Shown: positions 17,458-27,783, numbered from the stretch's first letter. The stretch: DNA of 64,000 bases from an uncultured Gammaproteobacteria bacterium (GCA_947258755.1 CAMYJO010000014.1:1-64000), one strand, 5' to 3'. The notes: a model not told the origin generated them from the sequence alone. Numbers and translations: made by a program.

Positions 17458-18876
17458 TTGATTAAAAAGGTTTTAATCGCCAATCGCGGCGAAATTGCGG
17501 TTCGTATCGTGCGCGCCTGTGCCGAACTCGGTATCACCTCTGCCGCCATCTATACCGAACCGGACCGGCATTCCCTGCACGTAAAAAAAGCGGATGAGGC
17601 CTACAATCTCGGCCCCGACTCGATTGCCGGCTATCTGAATGCCCATCGTATCGTCAACATGGCCGTGGCCACCGGTTGCGATGCATTACACCCGGGGTAT
17701 GGATTTTTATCAGAAAACCCTTTAATTGCATCCATCTGCAAACGCCGCAATATCCGATTTATTGGCCCCAGCTCGGAAGTCATTCAGCGTATGGGACACA
17801 AGATTGAGGCCCGACGCGCGATGATCAAGGCTGGCGTGCCGGTGGTTCCAGGTAGCAATGAAAACCTGCAGGATATCGATGAGGCGGTGACACTGGCCGA
17901 AGAAATCGGTTATCCGGTCATGCTGAAGGCAACCTCGGGTGGCGGCGGACGTGGAATCAGGCGCTGCAATAATGTCGATGAGCTGCGCAAGAACTACGAA
18001 CGGGTCTTGTCCGAGGCCACCAAGGCCTTCGGTAGTGCCGATATATTCATGGAGAAATGTGTCGATAATCCCCGACATATCGAGGTACAGGTGCTCGCCG
18101 ATGAACACGGTAATGTCATCCATTTATTCGAGCGTGATTGCTCGATTCAACGTCGTCACCAGAAACTAATAGAAATCGCGCCCTCGCCGCAGCTGAGTCC
18201 GGAACAACGCGACTACATTGGCGACCTGGCTGTGCGTGCGGCCAAAGCCACCGATTATACCAACGCCGGCACGGTCGAATTTCTGATGGATGAGGATGAA
18301 CAGTTCTATTTTATGGAAATGAATACGCGTCTGCAGGTCGAGCATACGATCACCGAGCAAATCACCGGCATCGATATCGTCAAGGAACAAATCAATATCG
18401 CTGCGGGCTTGACGCTTAATTATCAGCAGGATGATATCGAACATCACGGCTATGCCATGGAATTCCGTATTAATGCGGAAGATCCACAAAATGATTTTCT
18501 GCCCAGCTTTGGGCGCATTACGCGTTATTTAGCTGCCGGCGGCCCTGGTGTACGTACCGATGGTGCTATTTACACGGGCTATCAGATCCCCCCTTATTAT
18601 GACTCAATGTGTGCCAAACTGATTGTCTGGGCGCAGGAATGGGATGAGCTACTGTGCCGCGGCCGTCGGGCTTTAAATGATATTGTCGTCTATGGTGTCA
18701 AAACAACGATACCCTATCATCTCGAAATTTTGAAAAACGAACAGTTCCGTTCCGCTGCTTTTAATACCTCCTTTGTTGAAGAGCATCCGGAATTAATCAA
18801 TTATTCCATACGCAGACCGCCCAGTCGCATGGCAGCCGTGATCGCCGCTGCAGTGGTTGCTCACATGGGCCTGTAG
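17458..18876 (+). CDS. pycA: Pyruvate carboxylase subunit A (biotin carboxylase)
   Basis: A 472-residue ATP-grasp biotin carboxylase. It starts IKKVLIANRGEIAVRIVRAC, and has the glycine loop TSGGGGRGIR, HIEVQVLAD, the metal-binding region EFLMDEDEQFYFMEMNTRLQ and VEHTITEQITG. It carboxylates the biotin carried on the next gene's product. The start is TTG, supported by AGGA eight bases upstream and by the family N-terminus. It could in principle serve acetyl-CoA carboxylase, but accC normally follows accB; the neighbour here is a carboxyltransferase-biotin carrier fusion, so a two-subunit pyruvate carboxylase is the better call. The pair is not part of this gene string in Pseudomonas. Confidence 0.85.
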   Translation: MIKKVLIANRGEIAVRIVRACAELGITSAAIYTEPDRHSLHVKKADEAYNLGPDSIAGYLNAHRIVNMAVATGCDALHPGYGFLSENPLIASICKRRNIRFIGPSSEVIQRMGHKIEARRAMIKAGVPVVPGSNENLQDIDEAVTLAEEIGYPVMLKATSGGGGRGIRRCNNVDELRKNYERVLSEATKAFGSADIFMEKCVDNPRHIEVQVLADEHGNVIHLFERDCSIQRRHQKLIEIAPSPQLSPEQRDYIGDLAVRAAKATDYTNAGTVEFLMDEDEQFYFMEMNTRLQVEHTITEQITGIDIVKEQINIAAGLTLNYQQDDIEHHGYAMEFRINAEDPQNDFLPSFGRITRYLAAGGPGVRTDGAIYTGYQIPPYYDSMCAKLIVWAQEWDELLCRGRRALNDIVVYGVKTTIPYHLEILKNEQFRSAAFNTSFVEEHPELINYSIRRPPSRMAAVIAAAVVAHMGL

Positions 18877-18910
18877 GCGACATCATGTCGAAGAAAGGGA
18901 AACACCAATA

Positions 18911-20731
18911 ATGCCTAAAGTTGAAATCACTGACACCATTTTACGTGATGCGCACCAGTGCCTGATTGCAACACGCATGCGTACCGAAGATATGCTGCCC
19001 ATTTGTGCCAAGCTCGATGCCGTCGGCTTCTGGTCACTGGAGGCCTGGGGCGGTGCAACCTTTGATGCCTGTGTCCGCTTCCTGAAGGAAGATCCCTGGG
19101 AAAGACTGCGACAGTTACGCAAGGCACTGCCCAATACCCAGATTCAAATGTTATTACGTGGGCAAAATCTGCTCGGTTATCGGCATTACTCTGATGATGT
19201 GGTCCGAGCCTTTGTCAAACACGCGGCCAGTAATGGTGTCGATGTGTTTCGCATCTTCGACGCCATGAACGATAGTCGCAATCTCAAGGTTGCCATAGAA
19301 GCTACACGTGAACAGGGCAAACATGCCCAGGGCACCATTTGCTATACCACCAGCCCAGTGCATAACATAGAAACCTTCACAGACATGGCCCAGCAATTAC
19401 AGGACATGGGTTGCGATAGTATCGCCATTAAAGACATGGCGGGCCTGCTGACACCTACGGCCACCGAGGAGTTGGTCAAGAACCTGATTAAGGCGATAGA
19501 TATTCCCTTGCACCTACATTCACATGCCACCTCGGGCATGGCCGACATGTGCCAGTTAAAGGCCATCGAAAATGGCTGCTTGCATATCGATACGGCGATA
19601 TCGGCCTTTTCCAATGGTGCTAGTCACCCGCCGACCGAAACCATGGTCGCTGCATTAAGGGATACCGAATCCGATACCGGACTGGATCTTGAATTATTGC
19701 AGGACATCGGCATGTACTTTCATGAGGTGCGAAAGAAATATCACCAGTTTGAAAGTGAGTTTGCCGGGCTTGATACCCGTGTGCAGGTGAACCAGGTACC
19801 CGGTGGCATGATTTCCAATCTCTATTCACAACTTCGCGAACAAGGTGCGCTGCACCATATGAATGACGTACTTGAGGAAATACCGAAAGTCCGTGCCGAT
19901 CTTGGCTACCCTCCACTGGTCACCCCGACATCACAGATTGTCGGCACCCAGGCAGTACTGAATGTGCTGACCGGTGATCGTTACAAGACCATCACTAATG
20001 AAGTCAAACTCTATCTGCAAGGACGCTATGGTAAAGCACCCGGTGAAATCAACACCCTGGTAAGACAACAGGCCATTGGTAACGAGGACGTCATCGACTG
20101 CAGACCTGCAGATTTGCTCGATAACGAAATGGACAAGCTATCGATGGAGATTGGCGAACTGGCGAAAACAGACGAAGACGTCCTGATATACGCGATGTTT
20201 CCGGAAATCGGCAAGGAATTCCTGCAACAACGTCACGACAATAAACTTGTACCAGAAACACTTGAACCGCCACTATCATCAAATGGACAGGAACATCCGG
20301 CTCCGGTTGAATTCAATGTCACCATGCATGGTGAGACATACCATATCAAGGTCACAGGTACCGGGCACAAAAACCTTGAATGCAGACCTTTTTATGTCAC
20401 CGTTGACGGCATGCCCGAAGAAATCGTACTTGAAACACTTGATGAATTACCAGCAGAAGGTGCCGATGCCGGCCAGACACGTCTTGCCAAGCATAGCAAG
20501 CGGCCGCGTGCAACCAAGCCTGGTGATGTAACGACATCGATGCCCGGTACCATTGTCGACATCATTGTCGCGGAAGGAGACAGCGTCAAGGCCGGTGATC
20601 CTGTCCTGGTCACTGAAGCGATGAAAATGGAAACAGAAATCCAGGCACCGATTGCCGGTAAGGTCAGCGCTATACATGTAGAAAAAGGCGATAGTGTAAA
20701 TCCTGACGAAGCACTGATCGAACTGGAATAA
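18911..20731 (+). CDS. pycB: Pyruvate carboxylase subunit B / OadA-like
   Basis: A 606-residue protein. Residues 1-270 are an HMGL-like carboxyltransferase barrel ([24 protein letters not shown], the metal ligands in [12 protein letters not shown]), then the conserved carboxylase domain, and a C-terminal biotinyl domain with [12 protein letters not shown]. The frame extends 18 codons upstream, but the ATG at 18911, with AGGGA ten bases before it, gives the family start. OadA of the sodium-pumping decarboxylase is alike in sequence, but no oadB or oadG is nearby. With PycA next door, ATP-dependent pyruvate carboxylation to oxaloacetate (anaplerosis) is most likely. Confidence 0.85.
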   Translation: MPKVEITDTILRDAHQCLIATRMRTEDMLPICAKLDAVGFWSLEAWGGATFDACVRFLKEDPWERLRQLRKALPNTQIQMLLRGQNLLGYRHYSDDVVRAFVKHAASNGVDVFRIFDAMNDSRNLKVAIEATREQGKHAQGTICYTTSPVHNIETFTDMAQQLQDMGCDSIAIKDMAGLLTPTATEELVKNLIKAIDIPLHLHSHATSGMADMCQLKAIENGCLHIDTAISAFSNGASHPPTETMVAALRDTESDTGLDLELLQDIGMYFHEVRKKYHQFESEFAGLDTRVQVNQVPGGMISNLYSQLREQGALHHMNDVLEEIPKVRADLGYPPLVTPTSQIVGTQAVLNVLTGDRYKTITNEVKLYLQGRYGKAPGEINTLVRQQAIGNEDVIDCRPADLLDNEMDKLSMEIGELAKTDEDVLIYAMFPEIGKEFLQQRHDNKLVPETLEPPLSSNGQEHPAPVEFNVTMHGETYHIKVTGTGHKNLECRPFYVTVDGMPEEIVLETLDELPAEGADAGQTRLAKHSKRPRATKPGDVTTSMPGTIVDIIVAEGDSVKAGDPVLVTEAMKMETEIQAPIAGKVSAIHVEKGDSVNPDEALIELE

Positions 20732-20733
20732 TC

Positions 20734-21327
20734 ATGCCTGCAGTGAAACCATTACCCCTGGTGCTGAGCTCTACATCTCCGTTTCGTCGCGAAATCCTGC
20801 AAAAGCTTGATATACCATTTTCCACCGCCGCTCCTGAAATCGATGAGAATGCTAATGCACAGGAAACACCTCAAGCGCTGGTAAAACGCCTGGCAGAACT
20901 AAAGGCACAGGCGGTTGCCCGCGACTACCCACAGCATTTGATTATCGGTTCAGATCAAGTGGCCGTCATCGATGGCAACATCATCGGCAAACCGGGCACA
21001 CATGCCAAGGCCGTTGCACAATTACAGCAAGCCTCAGGAAAAACCGTTCACTTTTTTACCGGCCTGTGTCTGTTTAACAGTGCAAGCGGGGCAATACAAT
21101 GTGATGTCGTACCCTTCGACGTAGTCTTCAGGGACCTGACTCGTGATGAAATAGAACATTATCTGAACAAGGAAAAACCCTATAACTGCGCCGGCAGCTT
21201 CAAGTCCGAAGGACTGGGTATCGCCTTGTTTGAACGCCTACACGGCGATGACCCGAACACCTTGATAGGTCTGCCGCTGATCAGATTGGTACAGATGTTG
21301 AAAAATGAAGGTATCGAGATCATCTAA
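20734..21327 (+). CDS. yceF: Maf-like nucleotide pyrophosphatase (YceF type)
   Basis: A 197-residue Maf protein that hydrolyses noncanonical nucleoside triphosphates; the YceF branch prefers m7GTP. Visible motifs are [14 protein letters not shown] at the N-terminus, IIGSDQV, and [12 protein letters not shown]. It follows pycB by two bases, so it is probably translated from the pyc transcript. YceF lies near yceD-rpmF-plsX in E. coli and Pseudomonas too, so it belongs to the conserved string, while pycAB is what differs. Confidence 0.88.
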   Translation: MPAVKPLPLVLSSTSPFRREILQKLDIPFSTAAPEIDENANAQETPQALVKRLAELKAQAVARDYPQHLIIGSDQVAVIDGNIIGKPGTHAKAVAQLQQASGKTVHFFTGLCLFNSASGAIQCDVVPFDVVFRDLTRDEIEHYLNKEKPYNCAGSFKSEGLGIALFERLHGDDPNTLIGLPLIRLVQMLKNEGIEII

Positions 21328-21354
21328 GGCCCTACGCCAAATTACCTCAGGCGA

Positions 21355-22299
21355 TCAACGCAGTCCCAAACCTTGCTGAGGCCAGATACTGCTGACCATC
21401 GATGCCCCCAGGCGGTCAACAAGGCGATCGAACAGGTTCTGGCTCGGCGTATAGTCAACCAGCTCTTCGGCACCGACGATATCCCTGGCCACGGCACTGG
21501 CGCTGGAATAGTCATCGACCAAACCCATCTCCTTGGCTTTGGCCCCGGTCCAGAACAGACCACTGAATGTGTCTTCGTTATCTTTCAGGCGCTCGCCCCT
21601 ACCCGTCTTAACGGCATTGATAAACTGGCCATGTACTTCTTTTAGTAGTGCGTTCATGTGTTTAACGTCTTCCGGTTTCTCCGGTGAAAACGGATCGAGC
21701 GTACCCTTGTGTTCTCCCGCTGTGTATAGGCGTCTTTCAATACCGAGTTTTTCCATAGTGCCGACGAAACCAAAGCTGTCGGTCAACACACCTATTGAAC
21801 CGACCAGGCTGGCTTCGTTGGCATAGATTTTATCTGCCGCCGAAACAACGTAATAACAGGCCGAGGCACAGGCATCGGTAATCACGGCGTAGATCGGTTT
21901 TTCGGGGTATTTTGCCCGCAATCTGACAATTTCCTTATACATATAATCTGCCTGTACAGGACTGCCGCCCGGGCTGTTGGCCCTGATGATCAGGGCCTGA
22001 CTCTTTTTATCTTCCATTGCTTCGCGCATACCCGTGACAATGACATCAGCGCTGGCATCACTGTCGGCGAAAATAGCACCTGATAATTCTACCAATGCTG
22101 TATGCTCACCCACAGGCAATCCCGTCTTGCTCGTGCCGTCAGTCGACATAAAAGATATCAATAAAATGGTGACATATATCAGAAACATGAGCTTGAAAAA
22201 GATACCCCAGCGCCTGGATTTACGTTGCTCCTTGATGGCTGCGAATGCCAGTTTATTGAGCACCTCTTTCTCCCAGGTCTGTTTACTTTCTTCAGTCAT
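21355..22299 (-). CDS. sppA: Signal peptide peptidase SppA, short (36K) type
   Basis: A 314-residue membrane-anchored S49 peptidase with one membrane segment at about 33-50. The oxyanion region is RANSPGGSPVQADY, the nucleophile is S146 in ACASACYYV, and the general base is K198 in GEHKGTLDPF; TLVGSIGV-like LVGSIGVLTDSFG follows the serine. The usual ASGGYY motif reads ASACYY here. It degrades cleaved signal peptides in the membrane. The protein has a single protease domain, unlike the 67-kDa E. coli SppA. Confidence 0.9.
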   Translation of the reverse strand: MTEESKQTWEKEVLNKLAFAAIKEQRKSRRWGIFFKLMFLIYVTILLISFMSTDGTSKTGLPVGEHTALVELSGAIFADSDASADVIVTGMREAMEDKKSQALIIRANSPGGSPVQADYMYKEIVRLRAKYPEKPIYAVITDACASACYYVVSAADKIYANEASLVGSIGVLTDSFGFVGTMEKLGIERRLYTAGEHKGTLDPFSPEKPEDVKHMNALLKEVHGQFINAVKTGRGERLKDNEDTFSGLFWTGAKAKEMGLVDDYSSASAVARDIVGAEELVDYTPSQNLFDRLVDRLGASMVSSIWPQQGLGLR

Positions 22300-22319
22300 C
22301 TTATCTTCCTCAAGTACCT

Positions 22320-22985
22320 TTAAAGTACTGCAAATTTATCGTTTAGACAGTTGGGTAATTCACTGATGTTATCAAGAATATGCAAGGGCTGGTACTTTTG
22401 CAGTCGCCGTTTTTCATGCACGCCATAACTGACACCTAGTCGATGCACGTCAGCCCTTGCTGCCATGTCCATATCATATTCCGTATCGCCGATCATCACT
22501 GCCTGCTGCGGCTTCACATCCAATGATGCCAGGATTTCCTCCAACATCAACGGATCAGGTTTCGAGCGGGTCTCGTCGGCACAACGACTTTCGACAAACA
22601 GGGAACCAATGCCGGTCTCGGCCAGGACCTTGTCTAGTCCATGACGGCTTTTGCCCGTTGCGATAGCCAGCTGATAGCCGCGTTGCTGCAATGTTTCTAA
22701 TGTTTCCACAACACCCTCAAAAAGGGATTGAGGCGCGTTCTCAGAGAAAAAATGCGTCCTGTAGGCGGCAGTAAAGTGATTGGCAAAATCCTGATTTTTG
22801 AATTCCGGATATAACATATAGATGGCCTCATGCATGCCCAGGCCGATGACATTCTTCATGTCTTCTTCTTGCCTGGGTTCAAGACCCAACTGCTGAATAG
22901 CGCTACGCATACTGCCGACAATATGCATCACGGAATCCATCAGAGTCCCATCCCAATCAAAAATCAATAATTTTAATTCATTCAT
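22320..22985 (-). CDS. HAD-family phosphatase, Gph-like
   Basis: A 221-residue haloacid dehalogenase-type hydrolase. The nucleophile motif is FDWDGTLMDS, motif II is IATGKS, and motif IV is GDTEYDMDMA; a helical cap domain lies at about 15-85. It may hydrolyse phosphoglycolate or another small phosphate ester. Its place between rluC and sppA is the same as in Pseudomonas, where the protein is also annotated only as a HAD hydrolase. Confidence 0.85.
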   Translation of the reverse strand: MNELKLLIFDWDGTLMDSVMHIVGSMRSAIQQLGLEPRQEEDMKNVIGLGMHEAIYMLYPEFKNQDFANHFTAAYRTHFFSENAPQSLFEGVVETLETLQQRGYQLAIATGKSRHGLDKVLAETGIGSLFVESRCADETRSKPDPLMLEEILASLDVKPQQAVMIGDTEYDMDMAARADVHRLGVSYGVHEKRRLQKYQPLHILDNISELPNCLNDKFAVL

Positions 22986-22994
22986 ATATGTCGA

Positions 22995-23945
22995 TTACTC
23001 CAATGCGTTCAAGACATCGTTTAACTCCGATGGCAATGGCGTGGTCAGTTGTATACTGTCATCCTGGCCGGGTAATACCAGTTCCAGCCAATGCGAATGC
23101 AGGAACAGGCGTTTTAGCCCTTTGCTCTTGATCCACTGATTGTACTCCCGATCACCGTACTTGCTATCACCCGCTACCGGGTGACCTTCATAGGCGGCAT
23201 GCACTCTGATTTGGTGCGTACGTCCGGTTTCCAATTCAACTTCCATTAGGCACAGCTGCTTATATTGTTGCAGCGGGGTAAAATGACTCACAGCCATCTT
23301 GCCATCGGCCTGCACCTCGACCATGCGCTCACCGCCCTGCATGACATTTTTCCTTAATGGGGCCGACACCGTCTTTTTTCCACCCGTCCAGGTTCCGGCC
23401 ACCCCGGCCAGGTATTTCTTGATGACTGTCCCGGCCTTAAACTGGTCGTGAAAACAGGTCAAGGCCTTACGATTTTTGGCCAACAACAGACAGCCACTGG
23501 TTTCACGATCCAGACGGTGGACCAGTTCCAGATATGGCTGTCCGGGCCTGATGGCCTTGGCGACATCGATCAGCCCAAATTTAAGACCACTACCGGCATG
23601 CACCGCCAGCCCAGATGGTTTGTTGACCACCAGACAGTCATCGTTTTCAAACAGTATCGAAGCTTCGATCGCCGTCAACAAACTATCCGGCAGTCTTGGC
23701 GTCGATTCATCCTCCAGCGTGACCGGTGGTACCCGTACCATATCCCCTTTTTTTAATCGGTGATTTGGCTTGATCCTGCCTTTATTGACCCGCACCTGGC
23801 CCTTTCTGAGCAAACGGTAGATGCGTGATTTTGGAATGCCCTTGAGTACCCGTGAGAGGTAATTGTCGATACGCTGACCATCCTGATCTTCCGTGATTTC
23901 AATTACTTGAACACTTGTCCGTCCGTTTTTTGTCAATTCATTCAT
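22995..23945 (-). CDS. rluC: 23S rRNA pseudouridine synthase RluC
   Basis: A 316-residue protein with an N-terminal S4 RNA-binding domain (QRIDNYLSRVLKGIPKSRIY) and the RluA-type catalytic domain with Asp in ELVHRLDRETSGCLLLAK. It makes pseudouridine in 23S rRNA (positions 955, 2504 and 2580 in E. coli). The frame continues 19 codons upstream; ATG 23945 gives the usual length. It is divergent from rne, as in many gammaproteobacteria. Confidence 0.92.
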   Translation of the reverse strand: MNELTKNGRTSVQVIEITEDQDGQRIDNYLSRVLKGIPKSRIYRLLRKGQVRVNKGRIKPNHRLKKGDMVRVPPVTLEDESTPRLPDSLLTAIEASILFENDDCLVVNKPSGLAVHAGSGLKFGLIDVAKAIRPGQPYLELVHRLDRETSGCLLLAKNRKALTCFHDQFKAGTVIKKYLAGVAGTWTGGKKTVSAPLRKNVMQGGERMVEVQADGKMAVSHFTPLQQYKQLCLMEVELETGRTHQIRVHAAYEGHPVAGDSKYGDREYNQWIKSKGLKRLFLHSHWLELVLPGQDDSIQLTTPLPSELNDVLNALE

Positions 23946-24332
23946 ATATATATGATACCAGTACCGCGACTGCAGTCCCATCAGAATTGCCGAGATGGTC
24001 AAACACTGCTATATTAGTGGAGCAAAAATCGTTTTTAGTACAATACATTACAGGGCCTTCCCTTGAATGTATCTATGCAGCCCCCATTATTTAATAGAGA
24101 CGATTTTGGTTTATTGCACAAATGCATAGGTGCAATGATCCCGCAGAAAAAAATAGATAAGTTAGACGGCCGCGAATGGCCAGCATGCACGGACAAACAA
24201 CATCCTGCCGAATACCCGCAGCAAAGTTGAGCCGTGACCATAATGAATTTTTAAGAATTTACAGCGCTTTGCTTTCATAGCCTGATTCCGTCAGGACTAT
24301 CAGATTTAGTTGAAGCGCTAGAGAGAACATAA
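23946..24332. promoter_or_regulatory. rluC-rne divergent region and rne leader
   Basis: About 390 bases without a gene. In enterobacteria the equivalent region gives rne a long structured 5' leader through which RNase E controls its own mRNA; the length here allows the same, but no hairpin equivalent was identified. A ribosome binding site (AGAGAG) precedes the rne ATG. Confidence 0.5.
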
Positions 24333-26750
24333 ATGAAAAGAATGCTAGTTAACGCAACTCAGCAAGAGGAGTTGCGCGTAGCCATGGTAGATGGCCAGAG
24401 GCTATATGATCTTGACCTTGAGACTTCCTCGAGGGAACAAAAAAAATCCAATATTTACAAGGCTCGTATCACCCGCATCGAACCTAGTCTCGAGGCTTGC
24501 TTCGTTGACTATGGGTCAAGCCGGCACGGATTCCTACCACTAAAGGAAATAGCCCGCAGCTATTTCAAGAAAGACGTTAAGGCCGGCGGCGGCCGCGTCA
24601 ATATCAAGGACGTCGTCCATGAGGGTCAGGAACTCGTTATCCAGGTAGAGAAGGAAGAGCGAGGCAACAAAGGCGCCGCGTTGACGACCTTTATCAGCCT
24701 GGCCGGACGCTACCTGGTACTCATGCCCAATAACCCCAGAGCTGGTGGGGTGTCTAGACGTATCGAGGGCGAAGACCGTAATGAGATCCGTGAGGCCATG
24801 GCTGCCCTGGATATCAAGGAAGGCATGGGCCTGATAGTCAGGACTGCCGGTGTCGGTCGCAACCATGAAGAGCTACAATGGGACCTCGATTACCTGGTGC
24901 AATTATGGGATGCGATTGAGAAGGCATCCAGTGAACGTGCTGCCCCCTTCCTCATTTACCAGGAAAGCAATGTCATCATTCGCGCCCTGCGAGATTACTT
25001 GCGTACCGATATTGGCGAGATCTTGATCGATAATGATGCTCTCTACCAGGATGCTGTCGATTTTATGCAGCAGGTCATGCCACATAACCTGAAAAAGCTA
25101 AAGCATTACCAGGACCCCGTTCCCCTATTCACCCGCTACCAGATCGAAAGCCAAATTGAAACGGCCTTTAATCGTGAAGTCCGCCTGCCCTCAGGTGGCT
25201 CTATCGTCATTGATCACACAGAGGCACTGGTATCAATCGATATCAACTCTGCCCGGGCAACCAAGGGTGGCGACATTGAAGAAACAGCTTTAAACACCAA
25301 TCTTGAAGCAGCCGAGGAAGTAGCACGCCAACTGCGTTTGCGTGACATGGGTGGACTGGTCGTTATCGATTTCATTGACATGTATCAGTCACGTAACCAG
25401 CGTGCAGTTGAAAATCGTCTACGAGACTCACTGAAGGTAGACCGTGCCCGTGTACAGGTTGGGCGCATATCCCGATTTGGTCTGCTGGAAATGTCACGAC
25501 AACGGCTGAGTGCCTCTTTAGGTGAAGCCAGTCAAATCGTTTGTCCACGCTGTAACGGTCAAGGCACAATACGCGGTATAGAGTCACTGGCATTATCGGT
25601 ATTGCGCATTCTCGAAGAGGAATCCATCAAGGAAAAAACCTCAAGAGTGGTCGCCCAGTTACCAGTCAATGTCGCAACCTTTTTGCTCAATGAAAAACGC
25701 AAAATGGTCACGGAGATAGAAGCGCGTAACAAGGTCGAACTGGTTTTGATTCCAAACACGAATCTGGAAACGCCCAATTATGAAGTCACTCGCGTACGCG
25801 AGGATGAAACTATCTCTGACGAGAGCAGTCATCAAATGGCCAGTCAAATTCAGCAGGAAGAACCAACTACAAGCAAAGCTAGCCCTAAAAGCGTTGAATC
25901 TGAACAACCAGCAGTGAGCTCATTAACACCTGCGGCACCAGCGCCAGTGACATCGCGTACAGAGAAAAGCGAAGATGGCGGCCTTATTAAGAATCTGTGG
26001 AGCAGCATCTTCGGTACTAAGAAAGAAGCGAAAAAAGAAGAAGAAGCCAAACCTAAGGCCGGCACACAAGCTCGAAAAACATCGTCTAACCGACGCCCTC
26101 AGGGTAAAGGACAGCAAGCCGGTCGTGGTCGAAGAAGCAGTAACAGGCCACAAGATAGCCGTAAAACGCAGGGCAAAGGTAAACAACCACAACGACAGCA
26201 GGATAGTGCGAGAAAAACTGCGGCGAGTAAAAAGCCTGTACAGAAAAAACCCGATGAACAGGCCACTGAGCAAAAACAAACGCGTAGTGAAGGTGGTAAA
26301 AGTAACAGGCGCGGTCGTCGTGGCGGTCGTAATCGAAACAGGAAACCTGATCAGTCCCGCAATCAGAATACTGCTGAAGCGGCAAAAACAAACGGCAACG
26401 TAGATACAGGTAGTGCCAATAAACCTGAACAGAGTGGTAATGTCGCGGCAAACAAACAGCCTACACAAAACACTGCTGTGGCCACTAAACCCAATGCTGC
26501 CCCCAGTGCTGCCCCAAAAAATAGACAGGAAGGTGCAGAGCAATCAAAGACCATCAGCGAGCCTCAACAAAAGCGCACTGAGAAACCTGCTGACTTGTCT
26601 GCCAACAAAAGCAGTGATGCAAAACCACAAGTGGCAGAGACACCTAAGCCAGCAGCAATTGAACCAACTGTAAGCAAACCCCAGCAGAATCAGGAGCCGG
26701 CTATTGCCAAGAAACCTGAAGACACGACGACGAAAGTTGTTTCTGAATAA
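24333..26750 (+). CDS. rne: Ribonuclease E
   Basis: An 805-residue endoribonuclease, the core of the RNA degradosome. The catalytic half (about 1-510) has the S1 domain ([24 protein letters not shown]), the DNase I-like part ([24 protein letters not shown]) and the zinc-link C404-P-R-C407. The C-terminal half is a low-complexity, Lys/Arg/Gln/Pro/Ala-rich disordered arm with an amphipathic stretch [13 protein letters not shown] at about 550 that may bind the membrane, and an arginine-rich RNA-binding patch ([14 protein letters not shown]). The arm is shorter than in E. coli (1061 residues). Autoregulation through the leader is likely. Confidence 0.95.
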   Translation: MKRMLVNATQQEELRVAMVDGQRLYDLDLETSSREQKKSNIYKARITRIEPSLEACFVDYGSSRHGFLPLKEIARSYFKKDVKAGGGRVNIKDVVHEGQELVIQVEKEERGNKGAALTTFISLAGRYLVLMPNNPRAGGVSRRIEGEDRNEIREAMAALDIKEGMGLIVRTAGVGRNHEELQWDLDYLVQLWDAIEKASSERAAPFLIYQESNVIIRALRDYLRTDIGEILIDNDALYQDAVDFMQQVMPHNLKKLKHYQDPVPLFTRYQIESQIETAFNREVRLPSGGSIVIDHTEALVSIDINSARATKGGDIEETALNTNLEAAEEVARQLRLRDMGGLVVIDFIDMYQSRNQRAVENRLRDSLKVDRARVQVGRISRFGLLEMSRQRLSASLGEASQIVCPRCNGQGTIRGIESLALSVLRILEEESIKEKTSRVVAQLPVNVATFLLNEKRKMVTEIEARNKVELVLIPNTNLETPNYEVTRVREDETISDESSHQMASQIQQEEPTTSKASPKSVESEQPAVSSLTPAAPAPVTSRTEKSEDGGLIKNLWSSIFGTKKEAKKEEEAKPKAGTQARKTSSNRRPQGKGQQAGRGRRSSNRPQDSRKTQGKGKQPQRQQDSARKTAASKKPVQKKPDEQATEQKQTRSEGGKSNRRGRRGGRNRNRKPDQSRNQNTAEAAKTNGNVDTGSANKPEQSGNVAANKQPTQNTAVATKPNAAPSAAPKNRQEGAEQSKTISEPQQKRTEKPADLSANKSSDAKPQVAETPKPAAIEPTVSKPQQNQEPAIAKKPEDTTTKVVSE

Positions 26751-26778
26751 ACCTGTTAGCGAGCGATAGTTCAATAAA

Positions 26779-26812
26779 AAACGGCCTGGTCAATAAACCA
26801 GGCCGTTTTTGT
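26779..26812 (+). terminator. Rho-independent terminator after rne
   Basis: AACGGCCTGGT, a short loop, then ACCAGGCCGTTTTTG: a perfect stem of at least eleven pairs followed by a T-run, 30 bases after the rne stop. The complementary A-run on the left may let it serve the minus strand too. Confidence 0.92.
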
Positions 26813-26841
26813 TTACGTAGCTTAGATCCCAATCAGAATGC

Positions 26842-27330
26842 TCACAGCCTGCCCTTTAGATCATTCAACAGACCTTCTGATGCCGCCTCAATCAGATCTA
26901 ACACCCGCTCAAAACCGTTATTGCCACCATAATATGGGTCTGGCACCTCTTTGACGCCAAGATGTGGCGCATAATCGAGAAACAGTGTTAATTTGTCCTC
27001 ATGACCTGCAGGTGCAATGGCCAGCAGATCACTGTAGTTACTCTCATCCATTGCTAAAATGTAGTCGAACTCAACAAAGTCGGCCTCGATAGCTTTGCGG
27101 GCACGTAAATCACCTAGATCAACATCGCGCTTTAAGGCCGCTTGCTGCGCGCGCGTATCAGGTGGCTCGCTGACATGGTAGGCATGTGTCCCGGCAGAGT
27201 CTACATAAACATGATCATGCAATCCTTCTCTTTCTACCAGGTCACGAAAAACCCCGTGCGCCGTCGGCGAACGGCAGATGTTACCCATACAAACAAAAAG
27301 AACCTTCAGCACTTCATGTACCTCACCCAT
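26842..27330 (-). CDS. Low-molecular-weight protein-tyrosine phosphatase
   Basis: A 162-residue LMW phosphatase with the P-loop C14-MGNICR20-S and the general acid Asp in VPDPYYGG. It removes phosphate from tyrosine or from arginine in cytoplasmic proteins. ATG 27330 is in frame, but a GTG six codons in, preceded by GAGG at eight bases, gives a better ribosome site and an N-terminus LKVLFVCMGN. No exopolysaccharide kinase genes (wzc type) are near, so the substrate is unknown. Confidence 0.88.
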   Translation of the reverse strand: MGEVHEVLKVLFVCMGNICRSPTAHGVFRDLVEREGLHDHVYVDSAGTHAYHVSEPPDTRAQQAALKRDVDLGDLRARKAIEADFVEFDYILAMDESNYSDLLAIAPAGHEDKLTLFLDYAPHLGVKEVPDPYYGGNNGFERVLDLIEAASEGLLNDLKGRL

Positions 27331-27422
27331 TTACGCTTAAATGATTATGCAGGATATAATACTTCGGTGTGAAGCCAAAGTCCTGTTCAGAGCTTCCTTT
27401 GAAAAGATGCTGACATGGTCAA

Positions 27423-27447
27423 CAGAGGGAATCGACTGAATCCCTCT
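27423..27447 (-). terminator. Possible hairpin after the Cys-rich small gene
   Basis: AGAGGGA and TCCCTCT form a perfect seven-base-pair stem with a ten-base loop, 30 bases past the stop at 27476. There is no clear U-run on the minus strand, so it is a weak terminator or an mRNA end stabiliser. Confidence 0.35.
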
Positions 27448-27475
27448 TTGCTCAGTGATATGAATTAAATGTAGG

Positions 27476-27604
27476 TTATCCCCTGATCAACAGGAACGCA
27501 GGTATAGATATCGCAGTTGCCAAGAAGGCATAGAAAAGCCACGGACACCAGCCACCTAGATGTTTACATGCTTTTTTCAGATGACACCGTTTACAGTCAG
27601 CCAT
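27476..27604 (-). CDS. Small Cys-rich membrane protein, 42 residues
   Basis: Not recognised as a named family. The frame starts ATG 27604 after GAGG spaced seven bases, and encodes 42 residues. The N-terminal half is MADCKRCHLKKACKHLGGWC, with cysteines at 4, 7, 13 and 20 and two histidines; the C-terminal half is one membrane helix of about 18 residues ending in LLIRG. The lysine-rich N-terminus suggests it stays in the cytoplasm. The four cysteines could bind a metal or Fe-S cluster, or be redox active; this is inference. A perfect FNR-type box lies 166 bases upstream with a -10 element in between, so anaerobic control is plausible. Gene callers with a 60-codon limit miss it. Confidence 0.65.
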   Translation of the reverse strand: MADCKRCHLKKACKHLGGWCPWLFYAFLATAISIPAFLLIRG

Positions 27605-27769
27605 AATTTACCTCAATTTGGAATCATTCTAGAATTGCAAAATTAAACCGGCCAATAAAGATATTAATAATAAGGTTATAGCAAAATTACCAATGATTCT
27701 TCATTATTATCATTCTATATTGTTGTTTTGTATGTATATTTTACTTATATAAACAATTGTTAACAACTA

Positions 27770-27783
27770 TTGATCTAGATCAA
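27770..27783. promoter_or_regulatory. Perfect FNR/ANR-type box
   Basis: TTGATCTAGATCAA fits the FNR consensus TTGATnnnnATCAA at all ten fixed positions. On the minus strand a TATAAG -10 element lies at 27744-27749, which would put the start of transcription near 27737 and the box centre at about -40, the class II activation geometry. The gene it would drive is the small Cys-rich membrane protein. On the plus strand ggt is 262 bases away and no suitable -10 element lies at the right distance. Confidence 0.7.

Noticed and set aside
17458-20731. Sodium-pumping oxaloacetate decarboxylase
   Set aside because: No oadB or oadG gene is nearby and a biotin carboxylase gene is, which fits pyruvate carboxylase.
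25923-26543. 206-codon minus-strand frame opposite the rne tail
   Set aside because: It is a shadow of the low-complexity C-terminus of RNase E, rich in Phe, Thr and Ser because the sense strand is rich in Lys, Gln and Ala codons.
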